A stretch of DNA of 27,630 nt from a virus: positions 1-27,630 of IMG/VR virus record IMGVR_UViG_3300037089_000362. One strand, 5' to 3'. This document shows, piece by piece, positions 16,122-24,268 of the stretch. The position numbers were made by a program, and so were the translations under genes. The stretch's first letter is position 1. Every line of letters starts with the position of its first letter. The notes beneath the pieces are model-generated. The model did no database searches. It saw only the letters and a program-made list of their open reading frames with translations, and was not told the origin of the DNA.

Positions 16122-19100
16122 TTTTGGTTGGACGCAACAAACTCAAAACCCTGACCTTAAAGTTAATTTAAATGATTATGCGTTAGGGCTTGGCAGTGGT
16201 TCTTATACTTGCTATGATGGGGTAGTTAGAACTGGCAATCAGTGTCTTTCACAGTGGTTAAAAACCAGCGTGTATGTTATTAACCAAGCAACTTCTGGTT
16301 TTGACTGTACGACATCATATCCTAGTAGCTGGTGCATTTTATACTCTAGTAGTGTGCCTTATCAGAGTGCAATGTATTACATTAGAGATGCGGTAGGCGC
16401 ATCAAAATATGAAAATGCTATCTTACATTATGATATAGATGTTGGTGGATTACATGCATCTTCATTAATCGGAATGAATCAATTTGATTGGTTTGATCAA
16501 ATTCACGGATTAACAGAAGGGTTCTCCTATTATCACCCTGATGAAGCACAAAATGGTGTTTTACTTTATAATGGGTCTACTTTTGTTTCAGATATTACAG
16601 GCTATGCTTATGGTGCAGCTATTACTTCTGTTGGCTACAACAGTGGAACATTTACTTTAACAGGAATTGCCTCAGAGAATTTTATTAACATTGGTGCTGG
16701 AAGCGTCATTACACTCACTGGTTTTACTAGTGCAACCTTTTTAAACGGAAAAACAGCTACTGTAATTAGCTCTACAGGTACAATTATGACGTTTGCTTTA
16801 ACCTGCTCTGCCAATTGTACAGGCAGTAATGAGACAGGTTATATAGCAAAGGCCCAATTTATTCCGGCAGGAGATACTTTTTATATTGGGTTAATGGAGC
16901 CTTTTGACCATGTTAATGTGCGTCTAGCAGTTCCGCAACACGGTGGTTCTGTAACCTACCAATATAGTAAAGGTGCTGGTGTATGGGGAGACTTAACTAC
17001 AGCACTACATTGGAACGACGGTACTGTTGGCCTAACATCTGGTTTAAATGTTGCACAAATTAGCTTCTATCCGCCTACTGATTGGGCATCGGATACTGTT
17101 CATGGTACAAGGGCAAAGTTTTGGATAAGAATTATCCCAATTGGTGCCACTACTCAGCCTACTATTTTTAACCTTCGCGGTGACAATCTTTTATCAGCAT
17201 ACAGTAGTACCGCACAGTGCGGTACATTAGTGCAACAGCAAACAGGCACTAGTTGTTTATTACGTGGCTGGTCACAAGCTGCTTGGTCTGCTTCTACAGC
17301 ATGTAGTGGTTCACCATGTACCGTTGCAGGAACTTATGAATATAATCCTAACCCCCCTGTTGCTTCTAGTGCTCGTTTTATTTATCAAGCACGGACTGGC
17401 TTATATGGTGGATATGGGAACGAAACATGGCTTAACCCATCCACTTTAGATAATGATGGTAAAACTTTAGCTGGAAAAGTTCTTCCTGCATTATGGACAG
17501 CTAATAAAGTTGTCACTGGAATCGCTGCAAATGGAACGATGTTTGACAATGCAGCAACGACTAATTACGGTTATGGGGCAGCATGGAACGCTGGTAATCA
17601 AACTGATTTAGCCTGTTCTCCTAGTTGTGTAGACACGTTAGCTACTTCTAATTTTGAATCGTATTGGGCCACTGCTTTTGCTGAAACTAGTACTAATCTT
17701 CATACTACATATAGTCCGTTTTTTGTGGTTGGTAATGTGCAAATAGGTCACCCTACTTCGACAGAACTTAATACCAATCCATTTTCTACAAGTGGTACAA
17801 TGGCTAGAGTAGGATCAGTATTTGATTTAGCAGGGATAGAGGCAAGTGGCGCTGCGACTTCACAAGGCTATTTTAATTCATACCCACAAACCGCTGAAAA
17901 TCAATATACTGTTGCTTCTGGTTTTCAAGTAGCAAATGGAGTATCTGATCATCAATTCCAATTTGGTTTCTGTGATATTATTAGTCAAACCGTTCCTTGT
18001 TTACCCACTGTTTGGAACAGGGCAATACAAGGTTCAATGGCGGCATTGGCTGGTCAATACATATTTGGAAACAGTGACACTGATTTAACTTATACCATTA
18101 CCAGTGAGTCGTCATATACTGCTGGTGATCAAGGTTATTATGCCGTTGACTCTGGTGCTTTTCTTACTGTCCCAATTACAAGCGGATTACATGCTACGCC
18201 ATTTACTTTTTCTGTAACTATGACGACACCTTTAGTTGCTATGCTTAATAACTTGGGAGGATTAGGAACATGCGTTTCTCCGGGTTGTGGAACGGATAAC
18301 GTGTATGCAGGTGACATATTTGTTCGTATTTGTCCAACATCTACTTGTGAAACTGGTGATATTTTCCAAGTAACCACAACTGCTCCATATACTGTAACAC
18401 CAAACAGTAATGTGACTCAAAATGGTACTAGCTATGTTGCAGTTGCTAATAATTACATAGGTAATGAAAAGGTTCAAATTGTTAAATATTATCACGCTGC
18501 TTTAACCCCACTAGCGCAAGTGCCAGCGTGGAACAATATGATCCTTTATGCTAGTTTATCGCCAGCATTTCGTTTTGATATTGGTATACCTGATACGGTT
18601 AATGGTTGGCAACCTCCCAATGGAAACTGTATTTATAATGTAAATCATTCAACGTTTACTCAACCAACTACATCTTGCAATCATGGTGATCCCGATTTAT
18701 TCTACGGTGGTTCTGGAAGTACAGCATTTCGTGACTCCGCGCAAATGTGGTCTGGATTACCCTGTGTACTAGGTAAATATAATAGTCCACATGGTACAAT
18801 TAATATGGATTGTTCCCCTTTAATGCGACGTGATTATGTTACATCGTCTGGTCAACATGCAGTAGTGCTATTACGTTCATTTAGAACAGGTGGAACATTA
18901 CCAACAGCACCAGAAGAACTAATCACCCCAAGTAAACCAATTGCTCTTTCTAACTTTGAAGATGCCTGTACTCCTAATTGTTCATACCGTCAATTATTAC
19001 CAGATGGCACATTAGGTACTTCTATTAGCAGTATAACTATTGTAGGCGCAGGGTCAGCCATTTTAATACGCAACGGGGGTGGTGGAGGAACATTAGTTTA

Positions 19101-20256
19101 TAATGGCCCTTCAAGTTGCCCCAATGGTTATCAAAATTCAATATATACTGGATGCTTCCCATCAGCTTCTGGCGGTCAAACACCTTTTACATTCACCATT
19201 AACAGCGGTAGTTTATGTGCTGGATTGAACATTAATTCATCTACAGGAGCAATTACTGGAACTCCAACAATACCGGGAGTGTGTACTTTTGTTGTTAAGG
19301 TGACTGATTCAACATCACCGACACCCCAAACAGTTTTATCACCAACTTATACGCCAACTATTTACTATCCAGTGTTATCTATTACAACTCCGCCATGTCA
19401 ATCTGGAACTATTAATGTTCTATATGTAGGTTGTAATCAAACATATCAAGGTGGAAATGGAAACAATGCTTGGTCTGTTAATTCTGGAACGTTACCTAGT
19501 GGGTTACATATGGACTCAATGACAGGTGCTATTACAGGAACTCCAAATGCTTCTGGTACATTCCCATTCCAAATTAAAGTAATGGATAATGAAATTCCAC
19601 CACAAACTGCATTGGAGAATAATAGCATTACAATAAATGGGTCAGGTGGTATTATTATTACAACCACAACATGTCCAATTGGTAATCAAAATTCACTATA
19701 TAAATGTCAAATGATGGCTACAGGTGGAAGCCCTCCATATTTATGGAGTGTTACATCGTATAATGGTGGATTTGTAACTTGTGCTTCTGGTTTAACCTCC
19801 ATTAATCAAACAACTGGTGCATTTGGTGGAACTCCAACAATTCCAAAATCATGTACTATACAGGTAAAGGTTACTGATACAGTAAATAATACTGCTTTAC
19901 AGATTATTACAATTTTAATTCAATATCCTAAGTTAATAATCACTACTAATGTTTGCCCAACCGGATTTGTAGGACTTCCCTATAATTGTCAATTACAATA
20001 TCAAGGGGGGAATGGTGATAATATATGGGAAGTTATTTTAGGAGCATTACCTGAAAATTTAGGGTTAAACGTTAACACTGGAATTATCTCTGGTATACCT
20101 GTAATAATTGGTAACTCATTTTCGACAATTCAAATGACAGATACTGAAATACCTCCACAATCTTCTTCTATTCCGCTTGAAATGGAAATTAGAATAGGTA
20201 TTTTTAACAATCTATTTGGCCCCGGTATCTATGGTACAGGGATTATTTTACACTAA
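16078..20256 (+). CDS. Large secreted cysteine-rich protein with four C-terminal Ig repeats
   Basis: A 1392-aa protein starting with a Sec-type signal peptide (MKIKH, then LCVLLLLLLSFGW). The start is supported by GGAGAAG 5 nt upstream, inside the deaminase gene. The N-terminal ~1000 residues have no family I can name; parts look like beta-sandwich and a possible glycosidase-like barrel (MFDNAATTNYGYG; PFFVVGNVQIGHP), weakly. Residues ~1011-1375 are four He_PIG-type Ig domains, each opening with a close Cys pair (CPNGYQNSIYTGC; CQSGTINVLYVGC; CPIGNQNSLYKC; CPTGFVGLPYNC). Closely spaced cysteine pairs recur throughout, implying disulfides and an exported or extracellular product. It may be a receptor-binding, adhesin or polysaccharide-degrading protein. 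Confidence 0.8.
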   Translation: MKIKHLCVLLLLLLSFGWTQQTQNPDLKVNLNDYALGLGSGSYTCYDGVVRTGNQCLSQWLKTSVYVINQATSGFDCTTSYPSSWCILYSSSVPYQSAMYYIRDAVGASKYENAILHYDIDVGGLHASSLIGMNQFDWFDQIHGLTEGFSYYHPDEAQNGVLLYNGSTFVSDITGYAYGAAITSVGYNSGTFTLTGIASENFINIGAGSVITLTGFTSATFLNGKTATVISSTGTIMTFALTCSANCTGSNETGYIAKAQFIPAGDTFYIGLMEPFDHVNVRLAVPQHGGSVTYQYSKGAGVWGDLTTALHWNDGTVGLTSGLNVAQISFYPPTDWASDTVHGTRAKFWIRIIPIGATTQPTIFNLRGDNLLSAYSSTAQCGTLVQQQTGTSCLLRGWSQAAWSASTACSGSPCTVAGTYEYNPNPPVASSARFIYQARTGLYGGYGNETWLNPSTLDNDGKTLAGKVLPALWTANKVVTGIAANGTMFDNAATTNYGYGAAWNAGNQTDLACSPSCVDTLATSNFESYWATAFAETSTNLHTTYSPFFVVGNVQIGHPTSTELNTNPFSTSGTMARVGSVFDLAGIEASGAATSQGYFNSYPQTAENQYTVASGFQVANGVSDHQFQFGFCDIISQTVPCLPTVWNRAIQGSMAALAGQYIFGNSDTDLTYTITSESSYTAGDQGYYAVDSGAFLTVPITSGLHATPFTFSVTMTTPLVAMLNNLGGLGTCVSPGCGTDNVYAGDIFVRICPTSTCETGDIFQVTTTAPYTVTPNSNVTQNGTSYVAVANNYIGNEKVQIVKYYHAALTPLAQVPAWNNMILYASLSPAFRFDIGIPDTVNGWQPPNGNCIYNVNHSTFTQPTTSCNHGDPDLFYGGSGSTAFRDSAQMWSGLPCVLGKYNSPHGTINMDCSPLMRRDYVTSSGQHAVVLLRSFRTGGTLPTAPEELITPSKPIALSNFEDACTPNCSYRQLLPDGTLGTSISSITIVGAGSAILIRNGGGGGTLVYNGPSSCPNGYQNSIYTGCFPSASGGQTPFTFTINSGSLCAGLNINSSTGAITGTPTIPGVCTFVVKVTDSTSPTPQTVLSPTYTPTIYYPVLSITTPPCQSGTINVLYVGCNQTYQGGNGNNAWSVNSGTLPSGLHMDSMTGAITGTPNASGTFPFQIKVMDNEIPPQTALENNSITINGSGGIIITTTTCPIGNQNSLYKCQMMATGGSPPYLWSVTSYNGGFVTCASGLTSINQTTGAFGGTPTIPKSCTIQVKVTDTVNNTALQIITILIQYPKLIITTNVCPTGFVGLPYNCQLQYQGGNGDNIWEVILGALPENLGLNVNTGIISGIPVIIGNSFSTIQMTDTEIPPQSSSIPLEMEIRIGIFNNLFGPGIYGTGIILH

Positions 20257-20264
20257 GGAGACTC

Positions 20265-20618
20265 ATGAAATCAACTTTACTTACACTATTTATAATGCTT
20301 TTTTCATTAAGCATTTTTGCCCAAGCCCCAAGTAAACCTACAATACCCGGACTTCCTCCCGGAACTACTATGAGTTCAACTGGTTTAATTACAGGAACTC
20401 CAACTGCATTAGGAACCTATGTTGCTAATATCCAAGCATGTGATTCAGAGAGTCCAATACAATGCTCAGATATAACCCCGATTACTATTTCTGTTTATGG
20501 AGCAGTAGTGATTGGCCCACCGACCACATTACCTTTTGGTATTGTTGGAAAACCATATTCCCAACAGATTCCTATCTCTGGTGGTGTACCACCTTATACT
20601 GTCACCATTCAGCCGTAG
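20265..20618 (+). CDS. Secreted Ig-repeat fragment protein
   Basis: A 117-aa protein with a good signal peptide (MKST, hydrophobic LLTLFIMLFSLSIF, then AQA as the likely cleavage site). AAGGAG precedes the ATG. The mature part begins in the middle of an Ig repeat (PPGTTMSSTGLITGTPTALG) and ends in the first half of another (GKPYSQQIPISGGVPPYTVT), so it resembles a circularly offset piece of the repeats in the upstream gene. A pair of cysteines (ACDSESPIQC) matches the disulfide theme. The TAG stop abuts the -35 box of the next promoter. It may be a partner or decoy of the large protein, or a remnant. Confidence 0.65.
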   Translation: MKSTLLTLFIMLFSLSIFAQAPSKPTIPGLPPGTTMSSTGLITGTPTALGTYVANIQACDSESPIQCSDITPITISVYGAVVIGPPTTLPFGIVGKPYSQQIPISGGVPPYTVTIQP

Positions 20619-20647
20619 TTGACATTGAATCGAAACTATGATATCAT
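20619..20647 (+). promoter_or_regulatory. Sigma-70 promoter with extended -10, predicted leaderless
   Basis: TTGACA (20619-20624), 17 nt ending in TGA, then TATCAT (20642-20647). Six bases later comes the ATG at 20654, with no Shine-Dalgarno. It should drive the nucleotide-metabolism block. Confidence 0.7.
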
Positions 20648-20653
20648 GGGTTT

Positions 20654-20860
20654 ATGATGTCTCATAATGTTTGGAATGATTACAATCTAGCTGACACAGC
20701 CTCACGCTATCAAATTGGTGACGTGTTTCTTTATAATGAACGTTATTATAAACTATTAAAGAAAACTGTGAGTGCTGTGTCAGTAGAACGTTATTATTTT
20801 TGGAATCGTTTTGCAGATTGGATAGGAGGAAAACTTGGCATTAGAACAGACAGGAACTAA
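20654..20860 (+). CDS. 68-aa protein, function unknown
   Basis: First gene behind a near-consensus promoter and probably translated from a leaderless message, since the ATG lies 6 nt after the -10 box. The product is aromatic-rich (YQIGDVFLYNERYYKLLKK; YYFWNRFADWIGGK) with a basic tail. I recognise no domain. It overlaps the following gene by 26 nt and contains that gene's AGGAGGA ribosome site, so it may serve to couple translation. A second in-frame ATG lies immediately after the first. Confidence 0.65.
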   Translation: MMSHNVWNDYNLADTASRYQIGDVFLYNERYYKLLKKTVSAVSVERYYFWNRFADWIGGKLGIRTDRN

Positions 20861-21347
20861 AGGTGGAATTGTACGTCAATTCGAGACAGGGGCTACTAGA
20901 GACATTGATACGAACAAATATGATTATGAAGGATTTTTGTCTCCACTAGTGTTACAACGTTATGCAGAGTACATGCATGGTCATCGTAAGCAAAAAGATG
21001 GTAGCATTAGAGACTCAGATAATTGGCAAAAAGGGATGGAATTTTCAGTTTATATGAAGTCTCTTTATCGTCATTTTATGGATGTATGGAAGGGGCATCG
21101 GTCAACCTATACGGATAGTCATTATTTTGAAGATGCTTTGTGTGGAGTACTGTTTAATACAATGGGTTATTTGCATGAACATCTAAGAGCACGAGATTAT
21201 AAAGCACGAAAGGAATCAGGGGAAGATGAGACAGTGGATAAATATAATGATGTTTCTCCTGCTACTCCTGCACCCAAAACCAATGCTCAAAGCTTCTATC
21301 GTCCATCCCCAAGTTCTTACGATTTATCGGCACATAGGAAAAGCTAG
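20835..21347 (+). CDS. dATP/dGTP diphosphohydrolase-like phage protein
   Basis: The 170-aa product fits the phage dATP/dGTP diphosphohydrolase N-terminal domain pattern: FETGATRD (~16-23), NKYD, FLSPLVLQRYAEYM, then DNWQKGM (62-68), SLYRH (76-80), and FEDALCGVLFN (98-108). It would remove excess purine dNTPs, in keeping with the ribonucleotide reductase downstream. The TTG start is chosen because AGGAGGA lies just ahead. The last ~40 residues are low complexity (PATPAPKTN; PSPSSYD) and overlap the start of the RlpA-like gene in another frame, which may explain that composition. Confidence 0.7.
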   Translation: MALEQTGTKGGIVRQFETGATRDIDTNKYDYEGFLSPLVLQRYAEYMHGHRKQKDGSIRDSDNWQKGMEFSVYMKSLYRHFMDVWKGHRSTYTDSHYFEDALCGVLFNTMGYLHEHLRARDYKARKESGEDETVDKYNDVSPATPAPKTNAQSFYRPSPSSYDLSAHRKS

Positions 21348-21651
21348 TTGGTATGGGAAACAATTTCATGGAAAATTAACAGCTAGTGGTAAACGATACA
21401 ATATGTATGGTCTTACTGCTGCTCATCGCACATTACCGCTCGGTTCTTATATTAGAGTTACTAATTTAAGAACTAAGCGGTCTATTGTTGTCTGTATCAT
21501 AGATCGTGGCCCATGGATTAAAGGTCGCGCATTAGATTTATCATATGAAGCAGCTAGGAGGATTAACATGACAGGAGTTGATTATGTCGAGTACCATGTG
21601 GTCGCTTATCCTACTGTACATTATTCTCATTCTATTGGGGATGCTTTGTAG
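21226..21651 (+). CDS. RlpA-like peptidoglycan lytic enzyme with signal sequence
   Basis: The 141-aa product carries the double-psi beta-barrel of RlpA: KASWYGKQFHGKLTASG (39-55), LTAAHRTLPLGSYIRVTN (63-80), IIDRGPW (91-97) and RALDLSYEAA (101-110). RlpA enzymes cleave peptidoglycan glycan strands, so this may assist lysis or virion release from the periplasm. The N-terminus (MRQWINIMMFLLLLLHPKP) reads as a signal peptide or anchor and is encoded within the upstream gene, a 122-nt overlap. AGGGGAAG lies just before the ATG. In-frame ATGs at 21247 and 21283 are alternatives; the last would remove the signal. Confidence 0.85.
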   Translation: MRQWINIMMFLLLLLHPKPMLKASIVHPQVLTIYRHIGKASWYGKQFHGKLTASGKRYNMYGLTAAHRTLPLGSYIRVTNLRTKRSIVVCIIDRGPWIKGRALDLSYEAARRINMTGVDYVEYHVVAYPTVHYSHSIGDAL

Positions 21652-21672
21652 TTATTCTAAGCGGAATTAAAC

Positions 21673-21798
21673 ATGAAACGCAAGAAAGAATATGCTCGAC
21701 ATAGCCGTTGGACTGAGTGGATGATTGGTAGATGGTCTAAGTGGTTCAAATTAAAATATAGACCAGCTAGACGAGGTTTAAAAAATAAAGGATATTAA
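21673..21798 (+). CDS. 41-aa basic, tryptophan-rich protein
   Basis: A short frame between the RlpA-like and reductase genes. It begins MKRKKEYARHSRWTEW and is dominated by Lys, Arg, Trp and Tyr, with WSKWFKLKYRPARRG in the second half. The charge suggests nucleic-acid or membrane-surface binding. The ribosome site is weak (GCGGAA, 7 nt upstream). No family is recognised; kept because it fills the gap exactly and has a non-random composition. Confidence 0.5.
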   Translation: MKRKKEYARHSRWTEWMIGRWSKWFKLKYRPARRGLKNKGY

Positions 21799-21817
21799 AA
21801 GAAACTAGGAGATTAAA

Positions 21818-23683
21818 TTGAAAGACTGGAGTAATCTAGCCCGTATTATATACCGTCGCACTTACAGTAGACAACAAGAAAATGGACAATTAGAAAATTG
21901 GAATGATACATGTGAGAGGGTCATTGCCGGAAATGTAAAAGGACATAATGTAGATGAAAAAGAAGTGAAAAGGTTATTAAAGTATCTAAAGGAACGTAAG
22001 GCTGGCCCCGCTGGTAGAGGTTTATGGTTTTCTGGTGCTCCACAAGCAGATCGAATAGGTGGTAGAGCATTAACTAATTGTTGGTTCTTTACAGCAGATA
22101 AATTAGAAAACTATCTAATAGCCATGGATTTGTTGATGCTTGGTGGTGGAGTTGGATTAAGTGTAGAAAATCGTTTTTCTAGTAAACTTCCTAAAGTTAA
22201 AAAGAGTGTAGTAATTACTCACAAGCCAACTAAAGATGCTGATTTTATCATCCCTGACAGTCGAGAGGGATGGGTTAAATTATTAGAGTTGATTTTAGAG
22301 GCTTACTTTGAAACTGGTAAATCATTCTCTTATTCGACAATTTGTATTAGAGGCAAGGGAGAGCCGATTAAAGGATTTGGTGGTACAAGCAGTGGCCCTG
22401 TATCTATTGTGGGTTTTGTAGACACGTTAAGTAGTATATTAAACGCACGAGAAGGAAAATCTTTAAACCCTGTTGACGCTGCTGACATTCTAACAACTAT
22501 TGCTGAATTGATTATCTCCTGTAATATTCGACGTTCAGCTACTATTATTTTAGGTGATTGTTATGATAAAGACTTTCTTAAAATTAAAAGATGGGATTTG
22601 GGGGCTATTCCGGCTCATAGGGCCAATGCTAACTATTCTGTTGTTTGCGATGATGTGGATGATTTGCACCCATTATTCTGGAAAACTTATGAGTTTGGTG
22701 AACCATTAGGTATTGTCAATCGTAAAAATATCCAGAAATATGGACGGATGGGAGAGTTAAAAAAAGACACTGCGATTGGAACTAATCCATGTGCAGAGGC
22801 GACATTAGAAAGTGGAGAACCTTGTAACTTAACTGAAGAGGTTTTATCGAATCTAAAAAATGAAGAAGAGTTTATTGAATCTTCTCGATTAATGTGCCGA
22901 TACGCTCAACGAGTGACAATGGCTGACTATCACCATGACAAATGTAATGACGTAATTAGAAAGAATCGTAGAATAGGTATTGGTATTACAGGATGCTTAT
23001 CATCTCCGTTGTTTACTTCTGAGATATTAGATAGAGTCTATGGTGAGATTCAAGAAGAGAATATAGCCTATGCAAAGGAACTTGGAATTCCTCCGAGTAT
23101 TCGCACTACTGTTGTTAAACCGTCAGGTACGTGGTCTAAATTGGCCGACTGTGCAGGATATGATGGCGTTCATGCTACATATTCTCGCTATATGATTCAA
23201 CGTGTACGCTTCGCATCTAATGATCTTCTGGTGCCAAAACTAAAAGAAGCTGGTCATCATATCGAGCCAGTTATGAAATTTGATGGGTCTACAGATCGCA
23301 ATACATTGGTTGTAGACTTCTATATGGCTGCTCCTGAGGGTTATCCTGTAGCTGACGAGGATTTCTCTACATGGCAGCAATTAGACACCGTTTTGATGGC
23401 ACAGAAGCATTGGGCCGACCAATCAGTGAGCACTACAGTTTACTATAATAAAGAGGATATTTCACAGGTTAAAGAGTGGCTCTCTAAGAATTTATGTAAC
23501 ATCAAAACTATCTCATTTTTACTTCATAGTGAACATGGGTTTGCTCAAGCTCCTAAAGAAGCCATTACTAAAGAGCAATACGAGAAACTATCAGCTAAGG
23601 TTAAACCATTGCAGGAAGAAGAAATTCAAGAAGGCGAATTGGAGACTAATGAATGCCTAAAGGGAAGTTGTCCAATAAGGTAA
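21818..23683 (+). CDS. nrdJ: Adenosylcobalamin-dependent ribonucleoside-triphosphate reductase (class II, monomeric type)
   Basis: A 621-aa enzyme making dNTPs from NTPs with vitamin B12 coenzyme. Key cysteines match the Lactobacillus leichmannii enzyme: C88 (LTNCWFF, equivalent of C119), C325 (TNPCAE, C408) and C336 (GEPCNL, C419), with the same 11-residue spacing. The C-terminal redox pair C613/C618 (ECLKGSCPIR) has the same CX4C spacing as C731/C736. It is ~120 residues shorter than that enzyme, and the C88-C325 interval is also shorter, so allosteric parts may be reduced. The TTG start follows AGGAGA. Its last 31 nt overlap the HNH gene. Confidence 0.9.
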   Translation: MKDWSNLARIIYRRTYSRQQENGQLENWNDTCERVIAGNVKGHNVDEKEVKRLLKYLKERKAGPAGRGLWFSGAPQADRIGGRALTNCWFFTADKLENYLIAMDLLMLGGGVGLSVENRFSSKLPKVKKSVVITHKPTKDADFIIPDSREGWVKLLELILEAYFETGKSFSYSTICIRGKGEPIKGFGGTSSGPVSIVGFVDTLSSILNAREGKSLNPVDAADILTTIAELIISCNIRRSATIILGDCYDKDFLKIKRWDLGAIPAHRANANYSVVCDDVDDLHPLFWKTYEFGEPLGIVNRKNIQKYGRMGELKKDTAIGTNPCAEATLESGEPCNLTEEVLSNLKNEEEFIESSRLMCRYAQRVTMADYHHDKCNDVIRKNRRIGIGITGCLSSPLFTSEILDRVYGEIQEENIAYAKELGIPPSIRTTVVKPSGTWSKLADCAGYDGVHATYSRYMIQRVRFASNDLLVPKLKEAGHHIEPVMKFDGSTDRNTLVVDFYMAAPEGYPVADEDFSTWQQLDTVLMAQKHWADQSVSTTVYYNKEDISQVKEWLSKNLCNIKTISFLLHSEHGFAQAPKEAITKEQYEKLSAKVKPLQEEEIQEGELETNECLKGSCPIR

Positions 23684-23907
23684 GATGCTATTATTGTGGT
23701 ACAATTTTAGGGAAGTCTAATACAACTACCGATCATGTTGTTCCATTATCAAAAGGCGGAAGCAATAAAGACTCTAACTTAGTTACTGCCTGTCTCAATT
23801 GTAATCATGATAAAAATGGATTAAGTATTCAAGAGTGGAGAGTAGTTATGGCATTTAGAAAAGGATTGTTGCCGGAAGTTACTATGAGGTTCTATGGAGA
23901 ACAATAG
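23653..23907 (+). CDS. Small HNH endonuclease
   Basis: An 84-aa HNH protein: CYYCG zinc pair, TTDHVVPLSKGGSNKDSNLV core and CLNCNHDKNG with the second zinc pair, then a short helix. It is similar to compact phage HNH enzymes; a homing role is possible but the size also fits a packaging-associated nuclease. It begins inside the reductase gene (AAGGCGAATTGGAG region upstream) and its TAG stop forms part of the hairpin that ends the plus-strand block. Confidence 0.85.
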   Translation: MPKGKLSNKVRCYYCGTILGKSNTTTDHVVPLSKGGSNKDSNLVTACLNCNHDKNGLSIQEWRVVMAFRKGLLPEVTMRFYGEQ

Positions 23908-23936
23908 CCCCACCTTAATGTTCCAAAGTGGGGCTA
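23905..23936. terminator. Hairpin between convergent gene blocks, likely bidirectional terminator
   Basis: A perfect 9-bp stem, TAGCCCCAC (23905-23913) with GTGGGGCTA (23928-23936), and a 14-nt loop. No long T-run follows on either strand, so the termination mechanism is uncertain. Location between the last plus-strand and last minus-strand genes supports the call. The stop codon of the HNH gene lies within the left arm. Confidence 0.65.
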
Positions 23937-23987
23937 CATAAATTATCAACGGTCATTGGTCTGACTCTACTAATATTTATACCCTCC

Positions 23988-24068
23988 TTATCTACAAACG
24001 TAAAACAAAATTGCTAAAGCTGCGACTAATAGAAGATAGTGGAAAATTCCCCTTAACAGTTGTTTCAT
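23988..24068 (-). CDS. 26-aa single-span membrane protein
   Basis: A tiny frame, MKQLLRGIFHYLLLVAALAI then LFYVCR, which is nearly all one membrane helix with basic ends. Its ATG overlaps the stop of the upstream small lipoprotein-like gene (TAATG on the minus strand), so translation is probably coupled. It is the last gene of the minus-strand operon. Function unknown; small membrane partner of the neighbouring protein is the simplest idea. Confidence 0.55.
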   Translation of the reverse strand: MKQLLRGIFHYLLLVAALAILFYVCR

Positions 24069-24268
24069 TATGTCACACTTAACACTCTATTGTTACACGG
24101 TTTATCTACGTGTTCAAACTCTGAATCATTATCAGGATTACAATCAGTATCACGATTATACGGTCTATTAATTGTAGGTGCTGCTGGAACCTGTATTACT
24201 ACAAATTCCTTTTTAGGAGCGCACCTTGTTAAACTAAGAACCATCACTAAGATAAGCATCACGCGCAT
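24068..24268 (-). CDS. Small lipoprotein-like protein (possible outer spanin)
   Basis: The 66-aa product starts MRVMLILVMVLSLTRCAPKK: a short signal sequence ending in LTRC, which resembles a lipobox but has Arg where Gly, Ala or Ser is usual. The mature part is Pro/Asn/Asp-rich with two further cysteines. Small phage outer-membrane spanins (Rz1 type) look similar, and a 26-aa membrane protein is coupled behind it, but no inner-membrane spanin with a coiled coil is adjacent. Its start overlaps the end of the upstream gene by 10 nt, with AGAGGG as ribosome site. Confidence 0.6.
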   Translation of the reverse strand: MRVMLILVMVLSLTRCAPKKEFVVIQVPAAPTINRPYNRDTDCNPDNDSEFEHVDKPCNNRVLSVT

